Source: Panulirus ornatus (taxonomy: Eukaryota > Arthropoda > Malacostraca > Decapoda > Palinuridae). From it: DNA of 64,000 bases. A model generated the notes under the pieces. That model ran no database searches, had not been told where the DNA came from, and saw only the letters and a program-made list of their open reading frames with translations. A program made the translations under genes and the position numbers. Every line of letters starts with the position of its first letter. Positions within the stretch are counted from its first letter, which is position 1. Positions 54,865-64,000 of this stretch are shown here, in pieces. The stretch covers positions 34,190,203 through 34,254,202 of the forward strand of contig NC_092234.1 in assembly GCF_036320965.1 (NCBI RefSeq), read 5' to 3'.

Positions 54865-55446
54865 TCAACCCCTGTATACCACATCGCTCCAATTCACTCT
54901 ATTCCTTGCCCTCCTTACACCCTCCTGCATGTTCAGGCCCTGATCACACAAAATCTTTTTCACTCCATCTTTCCACCTCCAATTTGGTCTCCCTCTTCTC
55001 CTCGTTCCCTCCACCTCCGACACATATATCCTCTTGGTCAATCTTTCCTCACTCATTCTCTCCATGTGCCCAAACCATTTCAAAACACCCTCTTCTGCTC
55101 TCTCAACCACGCTCTTTTTATTTCCACACATCTCTCTTACCCTTACGTTACTTACTTGATCAAACCACCTCACACCACACATTGTCCTCAAACATCTCAT
55201 TTCCAGCACATCCATCCTCCTGCGCACAACTCTATCCATAGCCCACGCCTCGCAACCATACAACATTGTTGGAACCACTATTCCTTCAAACATACCCATT
55301 TTTGCTTTCCGAGATAATGTTCTCGACTTCCACACATTTTTCAAGGCTCCCAAAATTTTCGCCCCCTCCCCCACCCTATGATCCACTTCTGCTTCCATGG
55401 TTCCATCTGCTGACAGATCCACTCCCAGATATCTAAAACACTTCAC
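54865..55446 (-). CDS. RTE C-terminal region from the inverted copy
   Basis: 193 codons from the CFRYLGVDLSADGTMEAEV segment to VVYRG, open and little diverged. It contains GVRWFDQVSN, KWFGHMERMSEERLTKR and RGRPNWRWKDG. No catalytic RT residues are included; these lie in the opposite-strand part. Confidence 0.8.
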   Translation of the reverse strand: MKCFRYLGVDLSADGTMEAEVDHRVGEGAKILGALKNVWKSRTLSRKAKMGMFEGIVVPTMLYGCEAWAMDRVVRRRMDVLEMRCLRTMCGVRWFDQVSNVRVREMCGNKKSVVERAEEGVLKWFGHMERMSEERLTKRIYVSEVEGTRRRGRPNWRWKDGVKKILCDQGLNMQEGVRRARNRVNWSDVVYRG

Positions 55447-55460
55447 TTCCTCCAGCAGGT

Positions 55461-56331
55461 TTGGATGGTATTGCAGTGGAATTTATTAAAAAAGGGGGTG
55501 ACTGTATTGTTGACTGGTTGGTGAGGTTATTTAATGTATGTATGACTCATGGTGAGGTGCCTGAGGATTGGCGGAATGCGTGCATAGTGCCATTGTACAA
55601 AGGCAAAGGGGATAAGAGTGAGTGCTCAAATTACAGAGGTATAAGTTTGTTGAGTATTCCTGGTAAATTATATGGGAGGGTATTGATTGAGAGGGTGAAG
55701 GCATGTACAGAGCATCAGATTGGGGAAGAGCAGTGCGGTTTCAGAAGTGGTAGAGGATGTGTGGATCAGGTGTTTGCTTTGAAGAATGTATGTGAGAAAT
55801 ACTTAGAAAAGCAAATGGATTTGTATGTAGCATTTATGGATCTGGAGAAGGCATATGATAGAGTTGATAGAGATGCTCTGTGGAAGGTATTAAGAATATA
55901 TGGTGTGGGAGGCAAGTTGTTAGAAGCAGTGAAAAGTTTTTATCGAGGATGTAAGGCATGTGTACGTGTAGGAAGAGAGGAAAGTGATTGGTTCTCAGTG
56001 AATGTAGGTTTGCGGCAGGGGTGTGTGATGTCTCCATGGTTGTTTAATTTGTTTATGGATGGGGTTGTTAGGGAGGTAAATGCAAGAGTCCTGGAAAGAG
56101 GGGCAAGTATGAAGTCTGTTGGGGATGAGAGAGCTTGGGAAGTGAGTCAGTTGTTGTTCGCTGATGATACAGCGCTGGTGGCTGATTCATGTGAGAAACT
56201 GCAGAAGCTGGTGACTGAGTTTGGTAAAGTGTGTGGAAGAAGAAAGTTAAGAGTAAATGTGAATAAGAGCAAGGTTATTAGGTACAGTAGGGTTGAGGGT
56301 CAAGTCAATTGGGAGGTGAGTTTGAATGGAG

Positions 56332-56333
<2 letters not shown>
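55461..56333 (+). CDS. RTE reverse transcriptase core from the inverted copy
   Basis: Open from DGIAVEFIKKGG through PEDWRNACIVPLYKGKGD, EQCGFRSGRGC, AFMDLEKAYDR, LRQGCVMSPWLF and the catalytic FADD, to EVSLNGE, where the element ends. The frame then runs by chance into alternating Ile-Tyr codons of the (TA)n tract. All palm motifs are intact, but the thumb and C-terminal region are on the other strand, so no functional protein can be made. Confidence 0.85.

Positions 56334-56334
<1 letters not shown>

Positions 56335-56418
<84 letters not shown>
56335..56418. repeat. (TA)n microsatellite
   Basis: About 84 bases of pure TA between the inverted RTE segment and the SINE-like element. Confidence 0.97.
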
Positions 56419-56420
<2 letters not shown>

Positions 56421-56661
56421 TTCTTTCTTTCATACTATTCGCCATTTCCCGCATTAGCGAGGTAGCGTTGAGAACAGAGGACTGGGCCCTTGAGGGAATA
56501 TCCTCACATGGGCCCCTTCTCTGTTCCCTCTTTTGGAAAATTAAAAAAAAAAAAAAAGTGAGAGGGGAGGATTTCCAGCCCCCCGCTCCCTCCCCTTTTA
56601 GTCGCCTTCTACGACATGCAGGGAATACGTGGGAAGTATTCTTTCTCCCCTATCCCCAGGG

Positions 56662-56664
<3 letters not shown>
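56419..56664 (-). mobile_element. SINE-like element with RTE-related ends (second copy)
   Basis: Same family as 20213-20459, opposite orientation. On the minus strand the head begins TATCCCTGGGGATAGGGG and has AATACTTCCCACGTATTCCC and GTAGAAGGCGACTAAAAGG. The middle has an internal T-rich run and the GGAACAGAGAAGGGGCCC and CAAGGGCCCAGTCCTCTG blocks. The tail has CTACCTCGCTAATGCGGGAA then ATGGCGAATAGTATGAAAG. It sits exactly between two (TA)n tracts. The hairpin stem CTCGC/GCGGG is intact with loop TAAT. Confidence 0.75.

Positions 56665-56740
<76 letters not shown>
56665..56740. repeat. (TA)n microsatellite
   Basis: About 76 bases of pure TA between the SINE-like element and the next RTE copy. 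Confidence 0.97.
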
Positions 56741-56744
<4 letters not shown>

Positions 56745-57641
56745 GTGTAGGAAGAGAGGAAAGTGATTGGTTCTCAGTGAATGTAGGTTTGCGGCAGGGG
56801 TGTGTGATGTCTCCATGGTTGTTTAATTTGTTTATGGATGGGGTTGTTAGGGAGGTAAATGCAAGAGTTTTGGAAAGAGGGGCAAGTATGAAGTCTGTTG
56901 GGGAAGAGAGAGCTTGGGAAGTGAGTCAGTTGTTGTTCGCTGATGATACAGCGCTGGTGGCTGATTCATGTGAGAAACTGCAGAAGCTGGTGACTGAGTT
57001 TGGTAAAGTGTGTGAAAGAAGAAAGTTAAGAGTAAATGTGAATAAGAGCAAGGTTATTAGGTACAGTAGGGTTGAGGGTCAAGTCAATTGGGAGGTGAGT
57101 TTGAATGGAGAAAAACTGGAGGAAGTGAAGTGTTTTAGATATCTGGGAGTGGATCTGGCAGCGGATGGAACCATGGAAGCGGAAGTGGATCATAGGGTGG
57201 GGGAGGGGGTGAAAATTCTGGGGGCCTTGAAGAATGTGTGGAAGTCGAGAACATTATCTCGGAAAGCAAAAATGGGTATGTTTGAAGGAATAGTGGTTCC
57301 AACAATGTTGTATGGTTGCGAGGCATGGGCTATGGATAGAGTTGTGCGCAGGAGGATGGATGTGCTGGGAATGAGATGTTTGAGGACAATGTGTGGTGTG
57401 AGGTGGTTTGATCGAGTGAGTAACGTAAGGGTAAGAGAGATGTGTGGAAATAAAAAGAGCGTGGTTGAGAGAGCAGAAGAGGGTGTTTTGAAGTGGTTTG
57501 GGCACATGGAGAGAATGAGTGAGGAAAGATTGACCAAGAGGATATATGTGTCGGAGGTGGAGGGAACGAGGAGAAGAGGGAGACCAAATCGGAGGTGGAA
57601 AGATGGAGTGAAAAAGATTTTGTGTAATCGGGGCCTGAACA
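56741..57641 (+). mobile_element. Young RTE copy, truncated at both ends
   Basis: Starts at GTACGTGTAGGAAGAGAGG directly after (TA)n and stays in one open frame (56777-57641) through FADD, YLGVD, GVRWFDRVSN and RGRPNRRWKDG to LCNRGLN, where it is cut. The next base block already belongs to another copy. No 3' UTR. ORF content is RT palm end plus C-terminal region. Confidence 0.9.
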
Positions 57642-59245
57642 GGTGTTTGCTTTGAAGAATGTATGTGAGAAATACTTAGAAAAGCAAATGGATTTGTATG
57701 TAGCATTTATGGATCTGGAGAAGGCATATGATAGAGTTGATAGAGATGCTCTGTGGAAGTTATTAAGAATATATGGTGTGGGAGGCAAGTTGTTAGAAGC
57801 AGTGAAAAGTTTTTATCGAGGATGTAAGGCATGTGTACGTGTAGGAAGAGAGGAAAGTGATTGGTTCTCAGTGAATGTAGGTTTGCGGCAGGGGTGTGTG
57901 ATGTCTCCATGGTTGTTTGATTTATTTATGGATGGGGTTGTTAGGGAGGTGAATGCAAGAGTTTGGAAAGAGGGGCAAGTATGAAGTCTGTTGTGGATGA
58001 GAGAGCTTGGGAAGTGAGTCAGTTGTTGTTCACTGATGATACAGCGCTGGTGGCTGATTCATGTGAGAAACTGCAGAAGCTGGTGACTGAGTTTGGTAAA
58101 GTGTGTGAAAGAAGAAAGTTAAGAGTAAATGTGAAAAAGAGCAAGGTTATTAGTTACAGTAGGGTTGAGGGTCAAGTCAATTGGGAGGTAAGTTTGAATG
58201 GAGAAAAACTGGAGGAAGTAAAGTGTTTTAGATATCTGGGAGTGGATCTGGCAGTGGATGGAACCATGGAAGCGGAAGTGAATCATAGGGTGGGGGAGGG
58301 GGTGAAAATCCTGGGAGCCTTGAAGAATGTGTGGAAGTCGAGAACATTATCTCGGAAAGCAAAAATGGGTATGTTTGAAGGAATAGTGGTTCCAACAATG
58401 TTGTATGGTTGCGAGGCGTTGGCTATGGATAGAGTTGTGCGCAGGAGGGTGGATGTGCTGGAAATGAGATGTTTGAGGACAATGTGTGGTGTGAGGTGGT
58501 TTGATCGAGTAAGTAATGTAAGGGTAAGAGAGATGTGTGGAAATAAAAAGAGCGTGGTTGAGAGAGCAGAAGAGGGTGTTTTGAAATGGTTTGGGCACAT
58601 GGAGAGAATGAGTGAGGAAAGATTGACCAAGAGGATATATGTGTCGGAGGTGGAGGGAACGAGGAGAAGTGGGAGACCAAATTGGAGGTGGAAAGATGGA
58701 GTGAAAAAGATTTTGTGTGATCGGGGCCTGAACATGCAGGAGGGTAAAAGGAGGGCAAGGAATAGAGTGAATTGGATCAATGTGGTATACCGGGGTTGAC
58801 ATGCTGTCAGTGGATTGAATCAGGGCATGTGAAGTGTCTGGGGTAAACCATGGAAAGTTGTGTGGGGCCTAGATGTGGAAAGGGAGCTGTGGTTTCGGGC
58901 ATTATTGCGTGGCTGCTAGAGATTGAGTGTGAACGAATGGGGCCTTTGTTGTCTTTTCCTAGTGCTACCTCGCACACATGAGGGGAGAGGGGGAAGGTAT
59001 TCCATGTGTGGCGAGGTGGCGATGGGAGTGAATGGGGGCAGACAGTGTGAATTGTGTGCATGGGTATATTTGTATGTGTCTGTGTATGTATATATATGTG
59101 TACATTGAGATGTATAGGTATGTATATTTGCATGTGTGGACGTGTGTGTGTATACATTGTGCATGGGGGTGGGTTGGTCCATTTTCTTTCGTCTGTTTCC
59201 TTGCGCTACCTCGCAAACGCGGGAGACAGAGACAAAGCAAAATGA
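57640..59245 (+). mobile_element. Young RTE copy, long 3' UTR, head-to-tail with the preceding fragment
   Basis: Starts inside the DQVFALKNVCEKY segment, with a CA shared at the junction. A one-base deletion in the VLERGAS segment (57961) splits coding into 57643-57984 and 57963-58799. The catalytic motif reads FTDD. The C-terminal region is complete. The long 3' UTR (58800-59245) shows both its inner tail-like module (CTACCTCGCACACATGAGGGG near 58965) and the terminal tail with hairpin and AAAATGAATAAATAAA end. Confidence 0.92.
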
Positions 59246-59261
59246 ATAAATAAACACATGT

Positions 59262-61418
59262 ATACATATGTTAGTTGGAGAGATGGTCAGCAGGCATTAT
59301 TGGATTTCATATTAATCGATAGGAGTGTAAAAGAGAGACTTTTAGATGTAAATATACTGAGTGTGGCAGCTGTTGAGATGTCTGATCATTGTTTCGAGAA
59401 GGTATGGTTGAATATTTGAAGAAGTTTACAAGAAATAGGAAACTGTTGATGAAAAGAGAGTGGTAAGAGTACACGAGCTTGGAAAAGAGATTTGTGTGAA
59501 GATTTATCAGGAGAGATTGAATGTAGAATGGCAAAAGATGAGAGTATATGAAGCAAGGGGAGTGGGTGAGGAATGGAAGGTATTTAGGGAAGCAGTGCTG
59601 GCATGTGCAAGAGATTCATTTGGCATGAAGAAGGTTGGAAATGAGCAGGTAAGAAAAGGTAGTGAGTGGTGGAATGACAAAGTTAGCTTGTTGATGAGGC
59701 ATAGATGTGTAAAAACAGTACCTGCAGGGAAGAAGTGCAAATGATTGTGAGATATGTAAGAGAAAGCAGCAAGAGGTCAACAGGAAGGTGTAGGGGTTGA
59801 AAAAGAGGGCATGTGAGAGTTGGGATGAGCAGTTATCAGTAAACTTTAGGGAAAATAAGATGCTTTAGAGAGAGATTAATAGTGTGGGGAAAAAAGAGAG
59901 CAAGTGGGAACATAAGTGAAAGGGACAAATGGAGAAGTGGTAATAGGGAGTGATGAAATGAGGAGGAAGTGGAGTAAATATTTTGAAAGACTTTTGAGTG
60001 TGTTTGATGATAGATAGGGTGGTAGATGTAGGGTAATTGGGTCAGGGAAGTGTGCAGAGTGAGAGTCATGGAAAGAAGTTTGATGAAAAATAGGTGAAAA
60101 GAGTCTGGCATAAGATGGAATGTGGTAAGGTGGCTGGAGTGGATGGTATTGCATTTGTATCTTTTAAGAAAGGGGGTATCTATGTTGTTGACTGGTTAGT
60201 ATTTTCATTGCACGTATGGATCATGGTGAGATGCCTGAGGGTCTTCTTAATGCTTGTATGATGCCAATGTATAAAGGCAGTGGGGACAAAGATGTGGTTA
60301 ATCCACAGGGGTATCAATTTGTTGAATGGACGTAGTAAGTTGTATGGGAGAGTGATGATCAAGAAGGTGAAGGGATGTACCGAGCATCTGATTGGAGAGG
60401 ATCACCATGATTTCAGGAGTGGTAGATTATGTGTTTATCAGTGTTTGTTTTGAAGAATGTGTGTTCGAGATATTTAGAGAAACAAGGATCTGTATGTAGC
60501 ATTGATGGATCTGAGAAGGCACATCATAGTGCTGATACAGATTCCTAGTAAAAGGTCTAAAGAATATGTGGCATGGGAGGAAAGCTTTCAGAAGTAGTGA
60601 GGAGTTTTTTTCATGGGTGAAAGGCATCTGGACAAATAGGAAGAGAGGAGAGTGAGTGGTTCCAAGTGAAAGTTGGTCTGTGGCAGGGGTATGAGATCCC
60701 AGCATGGCTGTTTAATTTGTTTATGGATGAGATGGTGAGGGAAGTAAATTTAAGGGTCTTGGAGAGAGGGACAAGTATACAGTCTGTAGTGGGTGAGCAG
60801 GCCTGGGAAGAGAGTTAGTTGTTTGCTGATGACATGGTACTGGTGGCAGATTCGAGTGAGAAACTTCAGAAGTTGGTGATTGAGTTTAGGAAAGTGTGTG
60901 AAGGGAGGAAGTCAAGAGTGAATTTTAATAAAAGGAAAGAGGGATAGGTTACGTGGGTGCAAGTTTGGATGGAGAATGTTTGGAGGAAGATATGAAGTGT
61001 TTTTGAAACCTTGTAGTGGACTTGTCAGCAAATGGAATTGTGGAAGAAGAGGTGAGTCATTGGGTGGAAGAGAGAGCAAAGGTTCTTGGAGCATCGAGGA
61101 ATATGTGGAAAGAGAGGTTGTTATCTAGAAAAGCAAAAGTAGGTATGTTTGAAGGTATAGTACTCTCAATGATGTTGAATGGATGCAAGGCATGGGCTAT
61201 AGATGAGGATGTGCAGAGGAGGGTGGATTTGTTGGAGATTAATAATTTGTGGACAGTATGTGGTGTGAGATGGTTTGATTGAGTAAGTAATGAAAGATTA
61301 AGAGAGAGATGTGGTGATGAGAAGGGTATGAGTGAGAGAGCAGGAGAGGTTGTGTTGGAATGGTTTGGACTTATGGAGAAGGTTAGTAAGGAAAGTTTGA
61401 CAAAAAGGATATATGTGT
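59262..61418 (+). mobile_element. Decayed RTE-type LINE, endonuclease to C-terminal region
   Basis: Begins in the RRDGQxALLDxxLIDR region of the endonuclease (59277), with the GMSDH-like block near 59375, an open linker piece (59460-59744: ELGKEICVKIYQERLNVEWQ, RGVGEEWKVFREAVLACARD), a degraded RT with FADDMVLVADSSEKLQKLV near 60825-60880, and the C-terminal region to KRIYVS at 61418, where a CTT microsatellite takes over. Many frameshifts. Confidence 0.85.
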
Positions 61419-61480
61419 CTTCTTCTTCTTCTTCTTCTTCTTCTTCTTCTTCTTCTTCTTCTTCTTCTTCTTCTTCTTCT
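61418..61480. repeat. (CTT)n microsatellite
   Basis: Nearly perfect TTC/CTT repeats for about 60 bases, followed by a looser pyrimidine-rich stretch to about 61545. Confidence 0.95.
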
Positions 61481-61569
61481 ACTTCCTTCCTCCTCCTCCT
61501 CTTCTTCTTATTCTTCTTATTCTTATTCTTCTCCTTCCTCCTCTTCTTTTCATCTTATAATTATTATTA

Positions 61570-63512
61570 TTTTTTTTTTTTTTGCTTTGTCGCTGTCTCC
61601 TGCGTTTGCGAGGTAGCACAAGGAAACAGACGAAAGAAATGGCCCAACCCACCCCCATACACATGTATATACATACGTCCACACACGCAAATATACATAC
61701 CTACACAGCTTTCCATGGTTTACCCCAGACGCTTCACATGCCCTGATTCAATCCACTGACAGCACGTCAACCCCGATATACCACATCGATCCAATTCACT
61801 CTATTCCTTGCCCACCTTTCACCCTCCTGCATGTTCAGGCCCTGATCACTCAAAATCTTTTTCACTCCATCTTTCCACCTCCAATTTGGTCTCCCACTTC
61901 TCCTCGTTCCCTCCACCTCCGACACATATATCCTCTTGGTCAATCTTTCCTCACTCATTCTCTCCATGTGCCCAAACCATTTCAAAACACCCTCTTCTGC
62001 TCTCTCAACCACGCTCTTTTTATTTCCACACATCTCTCTTACCCTTACATTACTTACTCGATCAAACCACCTCACACCATACATTGTCCTCAAACATCTC
62101 ATTTCCAGCACATCCACCCTCCTGCGCACAACTCTATCCATAGCCCACGCCTCGCAACCATACAACATTGTTGGAACCACTATTCCTTCAAACATACCCA
62201 TTTTTGCTTTCCGAGATAATGTTCTCGACTTCCACACATTCTTCAAGGCTCCCAGGATTTTCGCCCCCTCCCCCACCCTATGATTCACTTCCGCTTCCAT
62301 GTTTCCAACCGCTGCCAGATCCACTCGCAGATATCTAAAACACTTTACTTCCTCCAGTTTTTCTCCATTCTAACTTACCTCCCAATTGACTTGACCCTCA
62401 ACCCTACTGTACCTAATAACCTTGCTCTTATTCACATTTACTCTTAACTTTCTTCTTTCACACACTTTACCAAACTCAGTCACCAGCTTCTGCAGTTTCT
62501 CACATGAATCAGCCACCAGCGCTGTATCATCAGTGAACAACAACAGACTCACTTCCCAAGCTCTCTCATCCACAACAGACTTCATTTTTGCCCCTCTTTC
62601 CAAAACTCTTGCATTTACCTCCCTAACAACCCCATCCATAAACAAATTAAACAACCATGGAGACATCACACACCCCTGCCGCAAACCTACATTCACTGAG
62701 AACCAATCACTTTCCTCTCTTCCTACACGTACACATGCCTTACATCCTCGATAAAAACTTTTCACTGCTTCTAACAACTTGCCACCCACACCATATGTTC
62801 TTAATACCTTCCACAGAGCATCTCTATCAACTCTATCATATGCCTTCTCTAGATCCATAAATGCTACATACAAATCCATTTGCTTTTCTAAGTATTTCTC
62901 ACATACATTCTTCAAAGCAAACACCTGATCCACACATCCTCTACCACTTCTGAAACCACACTGCTCTTCCCCAATCTGATGCTCTGTACATGCCTTCACC
63001 CTCTCAATCAATACCCTCCTATATAATTTACCAGGAATACTCAACAAACTTATACCTTTGTAATTTGAGCACTCACTCTTATCCCCTTTGCCTTTGTACA
63101 ATGGCACTATGCACGCATTCCGCCATTCCTCAGGCACCTCACCATGAGTCATACATACATTAAATAACCTTACCAACCAGTCATCAATACAGTCACCCCC
63201 TTTTTTAATAAATTCCACTGCAATACCATCCAAACCTTCTGCCTTGCCGGCTTTCATCTTCTGCAAAGCTTTTACTACCTCTTCTCTGTTTACCAAATCA
63301 TTTTCCCCAGCCCTCTCACTTTGCACACCACCTCGACCAAGACACCCTATATCTGCCACTCTATCATCAAACACATTCAACAAACCTTCAAAATACTCAC
63401 TCCATCTCCTCACATCACCCCTACTTGTTATTACCTCCCCATTAGTGCCCTTCACTGAAGTTCCCATTTGCTCCCTTGTCTTACGCACTTTATTTACCTC
63501 CTTCCAGAACAT
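61570..63512 (-). mobile_element. Young defective RTE copy, short 3' UTR
   Basis: T-run from about 61570, tail and short-form 3' UTR, then coding to the MFWKEV segment at 63512. Coding is split by the same TTG to TAG nonsense in EVSLNGE (62370) found in the copy at 36290-38312, with which it also shares AADGNMEAEV (here AAVGNM) and the RRSGRP and ILSD variants. Unlike that copy it has the short 3' UTR. Confidence 0.93.
62370..63512 (-). CDS. RTE reverse transcriptase, ended by a premature stop (380 aa)
   Basis: Open from MFWKEVNKVRKTREQMG through GKAEGLDGIAVEF, PEEWRNACIVPLYKGKGD, EQCGFRSGRGC, AFMDLEKAYDR and LRQGCVMSPWLF to the catalytic block, which reads FTDD, ending at EVS followed by TAG. 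The C-terminal region continues in the piece 61767-62324. Truncation removes the endonuclease; the nonsense codon removes the thumb and C-terminal region. Confidence 0.86.
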   Translation of the reverse strand: MFWKEVNKVRKTREQMGTSVKGTNGEVITSRGDVRRWSEYFEGLLNVFDDRVADIGCLGRGGVQSERAGENDLVNREEVVKALQKMKAGKAEGLDGIAVEFIKKGGDCIDDWLVRLFNVCMTHGEVPEEWRNACIVPLYKGKGDKSECSNYKGISLLSIPGKLYRRVLIERVKACTEHQIGEEQCGFRSGRGCVDQVFALKNVCEKYLEKQMDLYVAFMDLEKAYDRVDRDALWKVLRTYGVGGKLLEAVKSFYRGCKACVRVGREESDWFSVNVGLRQGCVMSPWLFNLFMDGVVREVNARVLERGAKMKSVVDERAWEVSLLLFTDDTALVADSCEKLQKLVTEFGKVCERRKLRVNVNKSKVIRYSRVEGQVNWEVS

Positions 63513-63892
63513 TATTATTTATTTATCTATTATACTTATTCGCCATCTCCTGCATCAGTAAGGTAGTGCAAGGAAACAGACGAGGAATGACCCAAGCCAC
63601 TCACTTACACATGTATACATAAAGGCCCATACACACATATATACATACATATACATTTCAGTATATACATAACTTATTCATACACAGACATATACACTTA
63701 TACACATGTAAATATTCATACTTGCTGCCTTCATCCATTTCCATCGCCATGCTGCCACACATGAAACGACATCCCCCTCCTTCCCCCACCAGCGAGGTAG
63801 TGCCAGAAAAGACAAAAAAGGCCACATTCGTTCACACTCACTCTCTAGCTGTCATGTGTTATGCACCGAAACCACAGCTTCCTTTCCACATT
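63513..63892 (-). mobile_element. RTE 3' UTR fragment
   Basis: A tail of the TTCGCC variant (CTTATTCGCCATCTCCTGC near 63536-63554), then the long-form 3' UTR in minus orientation up to CTTTCCACATTC, where a CTT repeat begins. It is only the last 380 bases of an element. The tail resembles that of the SINE-like element more than that of the young RTE copies. Confidence 0.82.
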
Positions 63893-63968
63893 CTTCCTCT
63901 TCCTCTTCTTCTTCTTCTTCTTCTTCTTCTTCTTCTTCTTCTTCTTCTTCTTCTTCTTCTTCTTCTTC
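63893..63968. repeat. (CTT)n microsatellite
   Basis: About 75 bases of CTT repeats at the right edge of the RTE 3' UTR fragment. Confidence 0.95.
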
Positions 63969-64000
63969 CTCAAATTCATTTACTCACCTGCTAGTCTTTC

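Larger units (their letters stand above)
54650..56335 (-). mobile_element. Young RTE copy with 5' inversion (twin-priming structure)
   Basis: The 3' part (54650-55456) is in minus orientation: T-run 54650-54676, tail, short 3' UTR and coding up to the LEEVKCFRYL segment. At 55456/55457 the orientation flips: the plus-strand segment 55457-56335 runs from GLDGIAVEF to EVSLNGE and ends at GGAGAAAA against (TA)n. The two pieces meet in the protein with at most a base or two lost (LNGEK | LEEV), so together they are one 5'-truncated element whose 5' part is inverted. The flip point has a CAG shared by both pieces. Confidence 0.93.

Noticed and set aside
61413..61616. Poly-Ser/poly-Leu protein from 61413-61616
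   Set aside because: It is a translation of the CTT microsatellite.
1..64000. tRNA or rRNA genes
   Set aside because: I saw no convincing cloverleaf or conserved rRNA stretch by eye; a covariance-model scan would be needed to exclude them.

Overview
This window is eukaryotic. It holds no bacterial operon, phage or CRISPR architecture. It is a retrotransposon-dominated stretch in which I can support only two short host exons, both on the plus strand and both bounded by canonical AG/GTAAGT splice signals (6751-6948 and 23011-23097). Both are phase 0 at each end, so they would be separated by an intron of about 16 kb that is packed with transposable elements. The element mix (RTE-type LINEs, jockey-like LINEs, a third LINE type and a Tigger-like DNA transposon remnant) suggests an arthropod. 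A decapod crustacean is my best guess, from a general memory of similar repeat tails, not from a search.

One family makes up well over half of the window: an RTE-type non-LTR retrotransposon with an APE-type endonuclease, a reverse transcriptase and a C-terminal region ending in an RGRPNWRWKDG block. About 25 copies or fragments lie on both strands. Young ones keep long open frames (1937-4522 +, 17480-20098 -, 26435-27994 +, 28319-29842 -, 39769-41052 +, 62370-63512 -). Old ones are riddled with stops and frameshifts (118-1600, 4885-6395, 24003-26300, 29928-31780, 34920-35897, 46215-46925, 59262-61418). No copy here is complete and intact. The 5' end is best seen at 54640-53693 on the minus strand. 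The 3' UTR ends in a tail with a small conserved hairpin (CTCGC-loop-GCGGG) followed by an A-rich run.

Layout: 0.1-6.4 kb has three or four plus-strand RTE copies. 6.75-23.1 kb is the putative host gene, its intron carrying a cluster of RTE copies in both orientations plus a SINE-like element. 24-31.8 kb has an old RTE, a 1.55-kb tail-to-tail inverted pair of near-identical RTE copies around an AT microsatellite, and another old RTE. 31.8-34.9 kb is mostly unassigned, with a Tigger-like remnant. 34.3-44.8 kb is a nest: an old third-type LINE is split by a jockey-like LINE and by RTE copies, one with a clear target-site duplication, followed by a second jockey-like copy. 46-54.6 kb holds old and mid-age RTE copies and a complete RTE 5' end. 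54.65-59.25 kb is a young cluster with a textbook 5'-inverted (twin-primed) RTE, a SINE-like element between two (TA)n tracts, and two head-to-tail copies. 59.3-64 kb has an old RTE, a young defective RTE and CTT microsatellites.

The most interesting signals are a SINE-like element that shares both its head and its tail with the RTE; the clean 5' inversion; two copies that share the same nonsense mutation but differ in insertion ends and 3' UTR type (suggesting trans-mobilisation and mosaic evolution); the conserved tail hairpin with a variable loop; and two jockey-like copies that share the same altered catalytic motif.
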